Assembly (NCBI GenBank): GCA_963799105.1
Contig: CAWCVR010000006.1
Coordinates: 62,001-126,000 of the forward strand
Reading direction: 5' to 3'
DNA from: CAWCVR01 sp963799105
GTDB taxonomy: Bacteria; Acidobacteriota; Terriglobia; Bryobacterales; Bryobacteraceae
DNA length: 64,000 bases
Below are positions 51,188-59,271 of this stretch, piece after piece (positions within the stretch are counted from its first letter, which is position 1; each line of letters begins with the position of its first letter). The notes beneath the pieces were generated by a model, which was not told where the DNA came from, did not search any database, and saw nothing but the letters and a program-made list of their open reading frames with translations. The position numbers and the translations under genes were made by a program.

Positions 51188-51341
51188 GATGCGTTCCTGT
51201 CTCTCTGACTCCGGCGCCCGCTCGATGGTTCCCGGCGGGCGCCGTTCGGTCCTTGAGGAATGCCCTCCCGCCGCGGTTCCTTTCAGTCGCGGTTGCTATT
51301 CTTCTCACAACCGTGTATATAGGAGCTTCGGAGACTTCCCA

Positions 51342-51755
51342 GTGCCCAAACAAACCTTGAACAAGTCGATCTTCGCCAAGAAGCTCCACCACCGCACGCT
51401 GACTCCCCTGTCCGAGCCGGAGATCACCATCCCGTTCGGCGCCATCATCGAGGACGCCCGGCTCGATCGCGACATGATGGTGTTCTACTACCTGACCGAA
51501 CCGTACACCTGCCCGCGCGAAGCCTTTCAGTCGGCGGTGGCGGGCGGCGGGGCGAAAGAAGAGAAGGCCGCCGCCCCTGGCCGCGTGGCTGCGCCCGATC
51601 CGGAACCGGTCAAACTGCAATTCGAGGCGCTGTCCTCGAACGTCAATGGGCTGTCGCGGGCCAGGGTGCCCGGCGGTTGGCTGGTCGCGACCGGGCAGGG
51701 CGGCGTGGCGTTCTATCCCGACGCCAAACACGTCTGGAAGGGCGATTCGGTGTAG
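51342..51755 (+). CDS. Uncharacterised small protein
   Basis: This 137-residue protein reads VPKQTLNKSIFAKKLHHRTL from a GTG at 51342, preceded by GGAGCTTCGGAGA. It contains PEITIPFGAIIEDARLDRDM and MVFYYLTEPYTCPRE, then an Ala/Gly/Lys linker and VARVPGGWLVATGQGG-type segments. It could be a small beta-barrel or SH3-like adaptor. I do not recognise a family. It is divergent from the alpha-2-macroglobulin gene. Confidence 0.6.
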   Translation: MPKQTLNKSIFAKKLHHRTLTPLSEPEITIPFGAIIEDARLDRDMMVFYYLTEPYTCPREAFQSAVAGGGAKEEKAAAPGRVAAPDPEPVKLQFEALSSNVNGLSRARVPGGWLVATGQGGVAFYPDAKHVWKGDSV

Positions 51756-51767
51756 CGCGAGCCCCCG

Positions 51768-52046
51768 TTACTCCTCCGCGTGGTTCTCGACCCACGCGAT
51801 GGCGGCCTGGGCGGTGTCGAATCCCGTCTTGCTTTCGGTCCAGCTCATCCCGGTGCGCACGTTGCGGTAGACGTTGGCCGTCCACACGTCCTGTTTCTCT
51901 TTCTTCTCGACGTAGCCGGCGTCGCAGGTCCACAACGATCCCGAGACTCTCTCCCAACCGAGACGCGAGGACACTTCCTCCACTACCTCCACCCGGGTGG
52001 AACTCTCTTCGCCGCGTCCACCCCTCGGACTAGTGTAGCGTGCCAC
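51768..52046 (-). CDS. Uncharacterised small protein
   Basis: This is a 92-residue protein: TRVEVVEEVSSRLGWERVSG, WTCDAGYVEKKEKQDVWTAN and MSWTESKTGFDTAQAAIAWV. It is acidic, with two beta-like halves and a C-terminal helix. No family recognised. It converges on the preceding gene, whose stop is 12 bp away. An internal start near 51990 is possible. Confidence 0.5.
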   Translation of the reverse strand: MARYTSPRGGRGEESSTRVEVVEEVSSRLGWERVSGSLWTCDAGYVEKKEKQDVWTANVYRNVRTGMSWTESKTGFDTAQAAIAWVENHAEE

Positions 52047-52114
52047 GGCGCGGCGGCCTGCGCAGCAGTGGATTCGCCGCCGTTCGGTGGGGGCCGATTT
52101 TCAATATGGCTCTT

Positions 52115-52239
52115 GTGGGGCGGACCCCCAGGTCCGCGGCCGGCCCCCTGGCCGGCTTCCCGGCAGTGGCAAGCGCTTGATTCCGGGACCGAAGAGCGGG
52201 ACGGGGGCGTCCCGCGCGGACCTGGGGGTCCGCCCCACG
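52115..52239. repeat. Palindromic repeat R2, copy 4
   Basis: Outer arms GTGGGGCGGACCCCCAGGTC and GACCTGGGGGTCCGCCCCAC are perfect complements. Inner arms are GGCCGGCCCCCTGGCCGGCT and GCGGGACGGGGGCGTCCCGC. Confidence 0.85.
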
Positions 52240-52330
52240 GAGCGCAGCGGTGGATTCGCTGCCGTTGGGTGGCGAAGCCCGCACGCGCTGTGTCATAATC
52301 GCGGCATCGCCGGACAGAGGCCCGAAACCC

Positions 52331-52738
52331 ATGGCTCTCGACATTCAACAGCGGGAACACGAAAGCATCGTCATTCTGGACCTGAAAGGACGGATCACGG
52401 TGGGCCCCGAAGCCAGCGCCCTGCGCGAGCGCATCGCGGCGTTGACCGCGGCCGGCACGTCCAACCTGGTCTTCAACCTGAAGGACGTCGACTACATCGA
52501 CAGTACCGGCCTGGGTGCGCTGGTCATCTGCGCCACCAGCTTGCGCAAGATCCACGGCAACGTCAAGCTGCTCAACCTCAGCCGGCGCAACATCGAACTG
52601 CTGGTCATGACCAAGCTGGCCACCATCTTCGAGATCTTCGCCGACGAGCAGGACGCGGTGAACAGCTTCTACCCCGACCGCAAAATCAAAACCTTCGATA
52701 TCCTGAGTTTCGTGCAGGACATGAAGAACGAGGAATAG
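52331..52738 (+). CDS. STAS-domain anti-sigma-factor antagonist (SpoIIAA-like)
   Basis: This 135-residue protein reads SIVILDLKGRITVGPEASAL, VFNLKDVDYIDSTGLGALVI and NVKLLNLSRRNIELLVMTKL. The phosphorylatable Ser is in YIDSTGLGAL. The last 35 residues (FYPDRKIKTFDILSFVQ) extend beyond the usual domain. Such proteins bind serine kinases or anti-sigma factors in partner-switching regulation; no RsbW-type kinase is adjacent. The ATG at 52331 is clear. The next gene starts 7 bp after its stop. Confidence 0.88.
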   Translation: MALDIQQREHESIVILDLKGRITVGPEASALRERIAALTAAGTSNLVFNLKDVDYIDSTGLGALVICATSLRKIHGNVKLLNLSRRNIELLVMTKLATIFEIFADEQDAVNSFYPDRKIKTFDILSFVQDMKNEE

Positions 52739-52744
52739 CCGCCG

Positions 52745-54046
52745 ATGCCGCTAGTGGTCATCGGAGGCGTCGCGGCGGGCTTGAGCGCGGCCACGCGCGC
52801 GCGGCGCGTCGATCCCCGCCTGGAAATCGTCGTCCTGGAACAAGGCCCCGCCATTTCCTACGGGGCGTGCGGGCTCCCTTATTTCGTGGAAGGGCGCGTC
52901 CGCGAGACGGCCGACCTGGTCGTCTACACCCCCGAGTACTTTCGCAAGGAGCGCAAGATCGACGTGCGCACCGGCGCGCGTGTCGCCGCCATCTCCCACC
53001 CGCGGCGCGAAGTGACGCTGGAATCGGGCGCGCGCGTGGCCTACGACAAGCTGGTGATCGCGACCGGGGCGCGCTGCGATACGTCTGGAATCCAAGGGGC
53101 CGGGCAGCCCCATGTCTTCACCCTGCACACGCTGGGCGACGCCGAGCGGATGCGCGCCTTTCTGCGCGAGCGGCAGCCCCGGCGCGCGGTGGTGGTGGGC
53201 GGCGGGTACATCGGAGTGGAGGTTGCCGACGCGCTGCGCCGCAACGGCGTGGGCGTGACGCTGCTGGAGCGGTCGCGGCATCTGCTGCTGCGCGACGACG
53301 CCGACTTCACCGCGGCGGTGCGCAAGCAACTGGAGGCGCACGGCGTGGAGGTGCGCTCGGAAACCGCGGCGGGCGTCATCGATTCCGGCGGCGTCGATGG
53401 CATCGCCTGCGACATGGTGGTGATCGCCGCGGGCTTCCGTCCCAACGTGGAACTGGCCGCCGAGGCGGGAGTTCGGATCGGCCGGTCGGGCGCCATCGGC
53501 ACCGACGATCGCATGGAGACCAACCTGCGCGGCGTGTACGCTGCCGGCGATTGCGCCGAAGTCACCCACCTGGTGACCGGCCGGCCGGCTTACATCCCGC
53601 TCGGCACCACGGCCAACAAGTGCGGCCGCGTGGCCGGAGCCAACGCAGCAGGTGGCCGGGAACGGTTTGCCGGCATCGTGGGAACCTCCATCGTGTCGAT
53701 TTTCGGAATGGGCTTCGCCACCACCGGGTTCTCCGTCGAACAGGCGCGCGCCGAGGGCTTCACGCCCGTGGCCGCGCGCATCCAGGCCCGCGCGCGCCCG
53801 CGGTACTTCCAGGGCGCGAAGACCACGGTGGAACTGGTGGCCGACCGTACTTCGCGCCGGCTGGTCGGCGGCTCGGTGATCGGCGAAGAGGGCGCCGCGG
53901 GCCGCATCGACGTGATTGCCGCGGCGCTCGCCAACCGCATGCGAGTGGACGAGTTCGAACAGCTCGACCTGGCCTACTCGCCGCCGTTCTCGACCGTGTG
54001 GGACCCGCTGCTGGTCGCCGCCCAGCAACTGATGAAAGAGTTGTAG
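52745..54046 (+). CDS. CoA-disulfide reductase/NADH oxidase-like flavoprotein
   Basis: This is a 433-residue pyridine-nucleotide-disulfide oxidoreductase. It has an FAD site at VVIGGVAAGLSAATRARR, the single redox Cys in SYGACGLPYFVEGRV, an NAD(P) site at AVVVGGGYIGVEVADAL, the second FAD motif GVYAAGDCAEVTHLVTG and the dimerisation domain after residue 310. One active Cys near residue 42 is the mark of the CoA-disulfide reductase, NADH oxidase and persulfide reductase group; which substrate applies cannot be told. It lies 7 bp after the STAS gene, and both may be one transcript. Confidence 0.9.
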   Translation: MPLVVIGGVAAGLSAATRARRVDPRLEIVVLEQGPAISYGACGLPYFVEGRVRETADLVVYTPEYFRKERKIDVRTGARVAAISHPRREVTLESGARVAYDKLVIATGARCDTSGIQGAGQPHVFTLHTLGDAERMRAFLRERQPRRAVVVGGGYIGVEVADALRRNGVGVTLLERSRHLLLRDDADFTAAVRKQLEAHGVEVRSETAAGVIDSGGVDGIACDMVVIAAGFRPNVELAAEAGVRIGRSGAIGTDDRMETNLRGVYAAGDCAEVTHLVTGRPAYIPLGTTANKCGRVAGANAAGGRERFAGIVGTSIVSIFGMGFATTGFSVEQARAEGFTPVAARIQARARPRYFQGAKTTVELVADRTSRRLVGGSVIGEEGAAGRIDVIAAALANRMRVDEFEQLDLAYSPPFSTVWDPLLVAAQQLMKEL

Positions 54047-54052
54047 GAGACG

Positions 54053-54179
54053 GTGTGGGGCGGCCCCCCCGGTCCGCGCGGGACGCCCCCGTCCCGCCCT
54101 TCGCTCGCGGAATCAAGCGGTTGCCACTGGCGAGAGGCCGGCCAGGGGGCCGGCCGCGGACCTGGGGGTCCGCCCCACA
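54053..54179. repeat. Palindromic repeat R2, copy 5
   Basis: Outer arms GTGGGGCGGCCCCCCCGGTC and GACCTGGGGGTCCGCCCCAC; inner arms GCGGGACGCCCCCGTCCCGC and GGCCGGCCAGGGGGCCGGCC. It starts 7 bp after the flavoprotein stop and may act as its terminator. Confidence 0.85.
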
Positions 54180-54271
54180 AACTGCGCGGATGTTCGGTAC
54201 CGGGAAGAGTATGCGGCAGTGGCCTTGCTGCCCGCGCCAACCCCGGCCGCGATAGAATGGAGACAATCTCC

Positions 54272-54757
54272 ATGGCCGATAAGATCGACGTTCTGGGTAT
54301 CGCGGCCGCCATCGCCAAGGGCATGGGAGTCACCTTCCGCGAGATGATGTCGCCCATCGTGACGGACCCCTACCCCGATGCGCCGCCCAAGTTCGAGGAG
54401 CGATTCCGCGGCGTTCACGTTCTGGAGCGCGACGCCAACGGGATGGAGAAGTGCGTGGCCTGTTTCCTGTGCGCCGCCGCCTGCCCATCCAACTGCATTT
54501 ACATCGAGGCGGCGGAGAACACCGATAAAGAGCGCATCTCCGGCGGCGAGCGCTACGCCAAGGTATACAACATCGATTACAGTCGCTGCATCTTCTGCGG
54601 CTATTGCGTGGAGGCGTGCCCCACCGACGCCATCACCCACGGCCACGGTTTCGAGGTTGCCAGCTACGACACGTGCACGCTGGTCAAACGCAAGGAAGAC
54701 ATGCTGGCGCCCATCCCGGAAGGCGCCCAGGCGCCGGACATTGTCACGCCAGGGTAA
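54272..54757 (+). CDS. nuoI: NuoI-like 2x[4Fe-4S] ferredoxin subunit of NADH dehydrogenase
   Basis: This 161-residue protein has two ferredoxin motifs, CVACFLCAAACPSNCI and CIFCGYCVEACPTDAI, in NuoI spacing. The N-terminal amphipathic GMGVTFREMMSPIVTDPYPD segment lies on the membrane in complex I. In complex I it carries clusters N6a and N6b. It stands alone here; none of the usual nuo neighbours is present, so it is an extra copy or a dispersed subunit. The ATG at 54272 has GGAGA 8 bp upstream; METIS at 54257 is an alternative. Its 3' end overlaps tsaD by 14 bp. Confidence 0.9.
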   Translation: MADKIDVLGIAAAIAKGMGVTFREMMSPIVTDPYPDAPPKFEERFRGVHVLERDANGMEKCVACFLCAAACPSNCIYIEAAENTDKERISGGERYAKVYNIDYSRCIFCGYCVEACPTDAITHGHGFEVASYDTCTLVKRKEDMLAPIPEGAQAPDIVTPG

Positions 54758-55832
54758 GATTGGCCTGCGCGGCGATGTCCAGGCCGGAGAACTCGCCGCG
54801 CGCCAGCTTGGGGAAAGCGGCGGCGGCGATCATGGCGGCATTATCCGTGGACAGGCCGGGCGATGGGAAGTGCACCGGGTAGGGCAATCCCGCGGCGCCC
54901 GCGGCGGCGCGCAAGCCCGAGTTGCAGGCCACCCCGCCGGATACGATCAGGCAGCGCGCGCCCATCCCTTCGGCCGCTGAAGCGGCGCGCTTCAGCAGTT
55001 CGTCGATCACCGCATGCTGGAACGATGCCAGCAGACCGAGCGTGGCCGGCGGCGTCGCCTCCAGCCACTGCTCAACCGTCGGCTGCGGATGCGCGCGCAC
55101 GAGCGCGCGGCGCGCGGCGATCTCCGCCGCCATATCCCGCGACTCCACCCAGCGCAGCACGGCCGTCTTCAGCCCGCTGAAACTGAAGTCCAGCGCGTTG
55201 CCCTTCATTTTGGCGAAAGTGAAGCGGACCGCGCGGGGATCGCCGTGGGGCGCCAGCCGGTCGATTACCGGCCCGCCCGGATATCCGTACCCGAGCAGCT
55301 TGCCGACCTTGTCGAACGCCTCGCCGGCGGCGTCGTCGCGGGTCTTGCCCAGCAGACGGTACGCGAATCCCTCGCGCACTTCGAAGAGGTGCGTGTGGCC
55401 GCCGCTCACCACCAGCGCCAGGGCGGGATATTCCACCGGCAGCCCGTCGCGCGCCGCCTCCAGAACCACCGCGTGGATGTGCCCCTCGATGTGGTTGACC
55501 GCGATCAGCGGCACGCCGCTCGCGAAACTCAGCGACTTGGCGTACGTCAGGCCCACCAGCAGCGAGCCCACCAGGCCCGGCCCCATGGTGGCGGCGATGG
55601 CGGCCAGGTCCTCCAGGCGCGTGCAGGATTCCGCCAGCGCACTTCTCACCACCGGCACGATGGCGCGCAGGTGCTCGCGCGACGCCAGCTCCGGGACCAC
55701 GCCGCCGTACTTGCCGTGGGTGGCCATTTGCGACGCCACCACCGAGCTGAGCACACGCTGCCCGTCCGCCACCACGGACGCCGCGGTTTCGTCGCAGGAG
55801 GATTCGATGCCGAGGATACGCACTAATCCCAT
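54744..55832 (-). CDS. tsaD: tRNA N6-adenosine threonylcarbamoyltransferase TsaD
   Basis: TsaD transfers threonylcarbamoyl to A37 of ANN-decoding tRNAs. The 362-residue protein begins RILGIESSCDETAASVV. It has the metal-binding VNHIEGHIHA, the family lines TMGPGLVGSLLVGLTYAK and LVVSGGHTHLFEV, then DDAAGEAFDKVGKLLGYGYP and IVSGGVACNSGLRA. FPSPGLSTDNAAMIAAAAF closes the active site. It is full length and undisturbed. It converges on nuoI with a 14-bp overlap. Confidence 0.96.
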   Translation of the reverse strand: MGLVRILGIESSCDETAASVVADGQRVLSSVVASQMATHGKYGGVVPELASREHLRAIVPVVRSALAESCTRLEDLAAIAATMGPGLVGSLLVGLTYAKSLSFASGVPLIAVNHIEGHIHAVVLEAARDGLPVEYPALALVVSGGHTHLFEVREGFAYRLLGKTRDDAAGEAFDKVGKLLGYGYPGGPVIDRLAPHGDPRAVRFTFAKMKGNALDFSFSGLKTAVLRWVESRDMAAEIAARRALVRAHPQPTVEQWLEATPPATLGLLASFQHAVIDELLKRAASAAEGMGARCLIVSGGVACNSGLRAAAGAAGLPYPVHFPSPGLSTDNAAMIAAAAFPKLARGEFSGLDIAAQANLTLA

Positions 55833-55851
55833 GGTAGTCGAGCCGGAGCGG

Positions 55852-56241
55852 TCACTCCGCCATCAGGTGGTCGAGCGAGTCGCGCACCGGCATGATGCCG
55901 CGCCTGGCGCTGAAATTCAGCAGGCCGGAAGCCTTCCAGGCGCAGCGCTGGGCGGCGGCGCGCGCCTGGAGGAGAAGCTGGCGCGAGGGATGGTTGGGTC
56001 CCAGACTCGCCAGGGTGCCGCAAACGCCGCTGAGGATGACAGTCAGCTCGTTGTTGAGGTCGTGTGCCGCCGCCGCGGTGACGGCGCACGCCCGATCAGC
56101 CCGATTCAAGTGCTCCACAACCAAATCGTACTCCCGCGTTTTGCGGATTCCGGATGAGGATTCGGCTAACCGCTTTCGAATGAGCGAAAGAAATATGTGG
56201 AAACGTTGTGAATGCCAATTGGCGGCGCTACGCTTCGGCAC
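55852..56241 (-). CDS. Small HisKA-type protein without ATPase domain
   Basis: This is a 129-residue protein. AVTAAAAHDLNNELTVILSG is a histidine-kinase H-box (HDLNN type), followed by the partner helix LLLQARAAAQRCAWKASGLL. There is no HATPase domain; the protein ends LDHLMAE 20 bp before tsaD starts. It is either the start of a kinase gene that lost its 3' end, or a stand-alone phosphotransfer/dimerisation module. The N-terminal 45 residues are basic and may be mis-annotated upstream sequence. Confidence 0.55.
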   Translation of the reverse strand: MPKRSAANWHSQRFHIFLSLIRKRLAESSSGIRKTREYDLVVEHLNRADRACAVTAAAAHDLNNELTVILSGVCGTLASLGPNHPSRQLLLQARAAAQRCAWKASGLLNFSARRGIMPVRDSLDHLMAE

Positions 56242-56459
56242 CTACGGGGATGAAAACGGGCGCCAGTAGAGAGATCCTGGAGAGGTCCGCCGAGGCGATA
56301 TAGACCGGCTCCGTTCTGGCGTCAGCAAGCCCGTGCGTGAATATGGCCGGGGCGCGTTTTGGGAATTTACGATTGAGGCTCCTGCCGCAAGGTGGGAAGC
56401 CCGCCAGGGAAAGTCCGCTTTCTTCCAGCGTCCCTCGTCTCCGGCGGCAGGAGGACGTT

Positions 56460-56688
56460 ATGTCGAACGTAGTATACCGCCGTTGCTGTGGAATGGACGT
56501 CCACAAAGACACCATCGTGGTTTGCGTCTTGCCGCCGGACGGAGGCGATGGGACTCCGGCGCGCAAGACGTACATGACCTTTCGCAACGATCTAACACGC
56601 ATGCGGGTCTGGCTGAAGCAATTGAAGGTCACCGAAATCGCCATGGAATCGACGGGCGTCTACTGGCGTCCGGTGTGGAACGTTATCG
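56460..56688 (+). pseudogene. IS110-family transposase, N-terminal fragment
   Basis: MSNVVYRRCCGMDVHKDTIV opens the RuvC-like DEDD domain with its first Asp (GMDVHK). TFRNDLTRMRVWLKQLKVTE and IAMESTGVYWRPVWNVI carry the Glu of the family. After about 76 residues the homology ends at TTATCG (56683-56688), and the DNA becomes a copy of the IPT-type gene at 61124. No C-terminal transposase domain or element end is seen in the window. Confidence 0.8.
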
Positions 56689-57420
56689 TTGGGGACCGGC
56701 GTCGTCGCCCGCCAGCGTGACGACGTTGCCGGCAAGCGGGCCGGTTTATGCGACACTGGGGACGCAGACAGCCACCGGGTGGTTGTATGAGCAGTGTGTG
56801 TACACGGTGAATGCGACCCCCTCGACGGCGCCGTTGGTGGTGAGCGGGACGACGCTGGTGCAGGTGCCGAACAACATGGCGAAGGTTCGCGGGACGTACT
56901 ACTTCAGCAGCGGGGACGCGACGACCATCGCCTCCGTTTCCACGAATGTTACCGGCTTGACGGCGACGGTTGTGGGTGTGACGCCCAACACGGCTACCAT
57001 CGAGTTCCAGGCGAACAGCGGCGTGGCGAAGGGGGTGGTGGCCACGGTCACGGCGAAGGGCTCCGGCGGAGGCGTGCTGGGCGCGCTCGGAGGGGAAGAG
57101 ACGGTCGGCGGGCCAACCATCAGCGTGAGCCCGGGCGAGGGCGCCGCGGGAACGCAATTCTCGATTACGGAGACGGATGGGATTGCCCCCGCGGGCCCGG
57201 CCACCCCGGCGACGCTCCTGATCTCCGGCGACTGCCCATATGTGGAGGCCGATTGGCAGGACTATGGGTTTCCTGGCTATCCTTACTACTCACCAAGCAC
57301 AGTAGGGGGAAACTGCACGGCGCAGTTGTTCCTGTCCGGCGATTACGCGATCGCTCTGGGGCTGAACGAGACCGATTGGGTGTGGAGCGATCTGATGGGG
57401 TTCACGGTGACGGCGGCGGC
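56683..57420 (+). repeat. Duplicated 0.74-kb block, copy 1
   Basis: The block matches 61124-61856 with a couple of dozen substitutions by eye and a small indel near 57297. It encodes beta-domain sequence such as YRWGPASSPASVTTLPASGP and TGWLYEQCVYTVNATPSTAP. The left boundary is the IS110 junction. On the right the two copies diverge after FTVTAAA. Confidence 0.9.
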
Positions 57421-59254
57421 GCCGCCGGGGGCGACGGCGCCAACCATCGACGGCATCAGCTTCGCTACCGTGCCTGTTGCTGGGACCAACGGCGATACGC
57501 TCACGATCACGGGTTCGTTCGGCGCCTCGGGGTTCGTTGAGGCGTGCCGCAGCGGCAGCAATGACGACTGCATCCAACCCACCTCGACCACGTGGGGCAC
57601 CAGCACCATCCAGTTGGTGTGGAACATCCCGACCTGGGCAGCGGGTATAACATACTGCGTGCAGGTGACGACGCAATTCGCTGGGGGAGGGGCGCTGCCG
57701 AGTATTTGTAGTCTGGCCGCTCTGTTCTACGTGCCGGCAACGTCAACGTCGGTGAGGCTGAAGGTGTGGACGTTTGACGATTATGGGAACCCGGTCCCAG
57801 TCAACCCCGGAGACAAGCTGTACATCAATAAAACTCCGACCATGCCGTACCTGCAGGCCCAGATCGTCGGGGCGAATGGGCAGGCCGTGCAGAATGGAAC
57901 GGCGACATGGATCCTTACGCTGACGTTCCCGCAGTACATGTCGAAGGCCGAGTGGGACAGCAACGCGCCCGAGGCGCAAAGCGTGCAGATCCCCACGCAA
58001 GACCCGCCGCCGGTCGTCGCCGCCAGTGCCCAGTATCAGGCCGCATGGGGAACGAACTTCGTCGGGGGGGACGCGACGCTGAACTGGACCTACGACTCGG
58101 TCGCCCAACCAGCTTTCAGCTTCCTGATTCGAGGCGCGAACCCCGACAAGTCGGCTGTGGCGGCTCAGTTGGCTCCCCCGGCATCTCCCTACTGGTTTGC
58201 CAACAACATCGCCATCCATGAGACACGCCAGTCCCAGTTCTGCGACCTCATCACGAGCAGGACGGCGTCATCTCCGTACTGCCAGTCCTCCAACCTCAAC
58301 GACCCGCCTGGAGGCGGAACGATCGGCCCGATGAGTATGCCAATTTATGGATTTCCGGCGGGATACGGGGTCATGCAGTTGGATCCTCCGCAGAACTACA
58401 GCCAAATCTGGAACTGGCAGGCCAATGTACAGCGGGGGATCACGAACCTAAGCAACCTCGCCGGCAACACCACTGACACGCTGAACACGCAGGGCGGATA
58501 CGGGTACTGGAACTCACAAGTGCGGCAGTGGCAACGGTACAACCAACTGGTCGCCAAATATATCAACGGTGGCGGCGGCGCCAACCAATTGGCCCCCGTT
58601 GGCCCGCCCGAGGCTTACGACGCGCCCACGACTCTCACGATCAACGGTACGACAAACACAGTTCAGACCATGCCGATCCCGAATTGCCAGTTCATCGGAT
58701 CGTACAACCCGAGCACGGGACTGTCAACCCCCAGCACGAGTTCGCCCTACTGGTACGGAGACGCGGTTGTTATGAAACAGAACGCCGGTACCGTGGATTG
58801 CGCCGGCGTTAACGCCAACTACATATCGTGGGGCGATAGCGGCGCGCCGCCCACGGGTGCGCCGGCGAGGTGGTACTTTCACAAGGCGACCAAGTACAGT
58901 GGCGACATTGCTTACGAGTTTTGCGCCTGTGGAACGGCCTGCCTGCCTAGCAGATTGCTTTGTCCGGCTACGCCCGGGCCGTTGACCGTAACGACGACCT
59001 CGCTGCCGGACGCGAAGGTGGGGGCCGCTTACTCGGTTTCGCTGGCGGCGTCGGGTGGAGTGCCGGGCTACGGCTACACATGGGCACAATCGGCCGGGTC
59101 GCTGCCGAGCGGGATGACGTTCAGCGCCAGCGGCCTGTTGAGCGGGACGCCATCGGCTGCGGGAACCTTCGGCGGTCTCGTTTTCTACGTTGCCGATAGC
59201 GCCGGAGGGACGGCCAGCAGGACGCTCACCCTGGCGGTAGCGCCCGCGAACTAG
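56684..59254 (+). CDS. Chimeric secreted-type protein with lysozyme-like and Ig-like domains (start lost)
   Basis: An open frame of about 857 residues continues from the IS110 junction. The first 245 residues are the duplicated beta block. Then follow a further Ig/IPT-like domain (PTIDGISFATVPVAGTNGD) and a mid-region beta domain. A segment with AIHETRQSQFCDLITSR and YGFPAGYGVMQLDPPQNYSQ, then WNWQANVQRGITNLSNLAG, resembles lytic transglycosylases (catalytic-type Glu, GxxQ line, NVxxG). The C-terminus is a He_PIG-type putative Ig domain (LPDAKVGAAYSVSLAASGGV). No start codon or signal peptide belongs to it; the frame is open upstream only by chance through the IS110 DNA. It is a 5'-truncated gene, probably untranslated. 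Confidence 0.6.
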   Translation, partial: YRWGPASSPASVTTLPASGPVYATLGTQTATGWLYEQCVYTVNATPSTAPLVVSGTTLVQVPNNMAKVRGTYYFSSGDATTIASVSTNVTGLTATVVGVTPNTATIEFQANSGVAKGVVATVTAKGSGGGVLGALGGEETVGGPTISVSPGEGAAGTQFSITETDGIAPAGPATPATLLISGDCPYVEADWQDYGFPGYPYYSPSTVGGNCTAQLFLSGDYAIALGLNETDWVWSDLMGFTVTAAAPPGATAPTIDGISFATVPVAGTNGDTLTITGSFGASGFVEACRSGSNDDCIQPTSTTWGTSTIQLVWNIPTWAAGITYCVQVTTQFAGGGALPSICSLAALFYVPATSTSVRLKVWTFDDYGNPVPVNPGDKLYINKTPTMPYLQAQIVGANGQAVQNGTATWILTLTFPQYMSKAEWDSNAPEAQSVQIPTQDPPPVVAASAQYQAAWGTNFVGGDATLNWTYDSVAQPAFSFLIRGANPDKSAVAAQLAPPASPYWFANNIAIHETRQSQFCDLITSRTASSPYCQSSNLNDPPGGGTIGPMSMPIYGFPAGYGVMQLDPPQNYSQIWNWQANVQRGITNLSNLAGNTTDTLNTQGGYGYWNSQVRQWQRYNQLVAKYINGGGGANQLAPVGPPEAYDAPTTLTINGTTNTVQTMPIPNCQFIGSYNPSTGLSTPSTSSPYWYGDAVVMKQNAGTVDCAGVNANYISWGDSGAPPTGAPARWYFHKATKYSGDIAYEFCACGTACLPSRLLCPATPGPLTVTTTSLPDAKVGAAYSVSLAASGGVPGYGYTWAQSAGSLPSGMTFSASGLLSGTPSAAGTFGGLVFYVADSAGGTASRTLTLAVAPAN

Positions 59255-59271
59255 AGGATGCGAGAGGCCAT

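Noticed and set aside
56333..56683. The frame upstream of the chimeric gene as its N-terminus
   Set aside because: These bases encode the IS110 transposase in another frame; the apparent continuity is chance.
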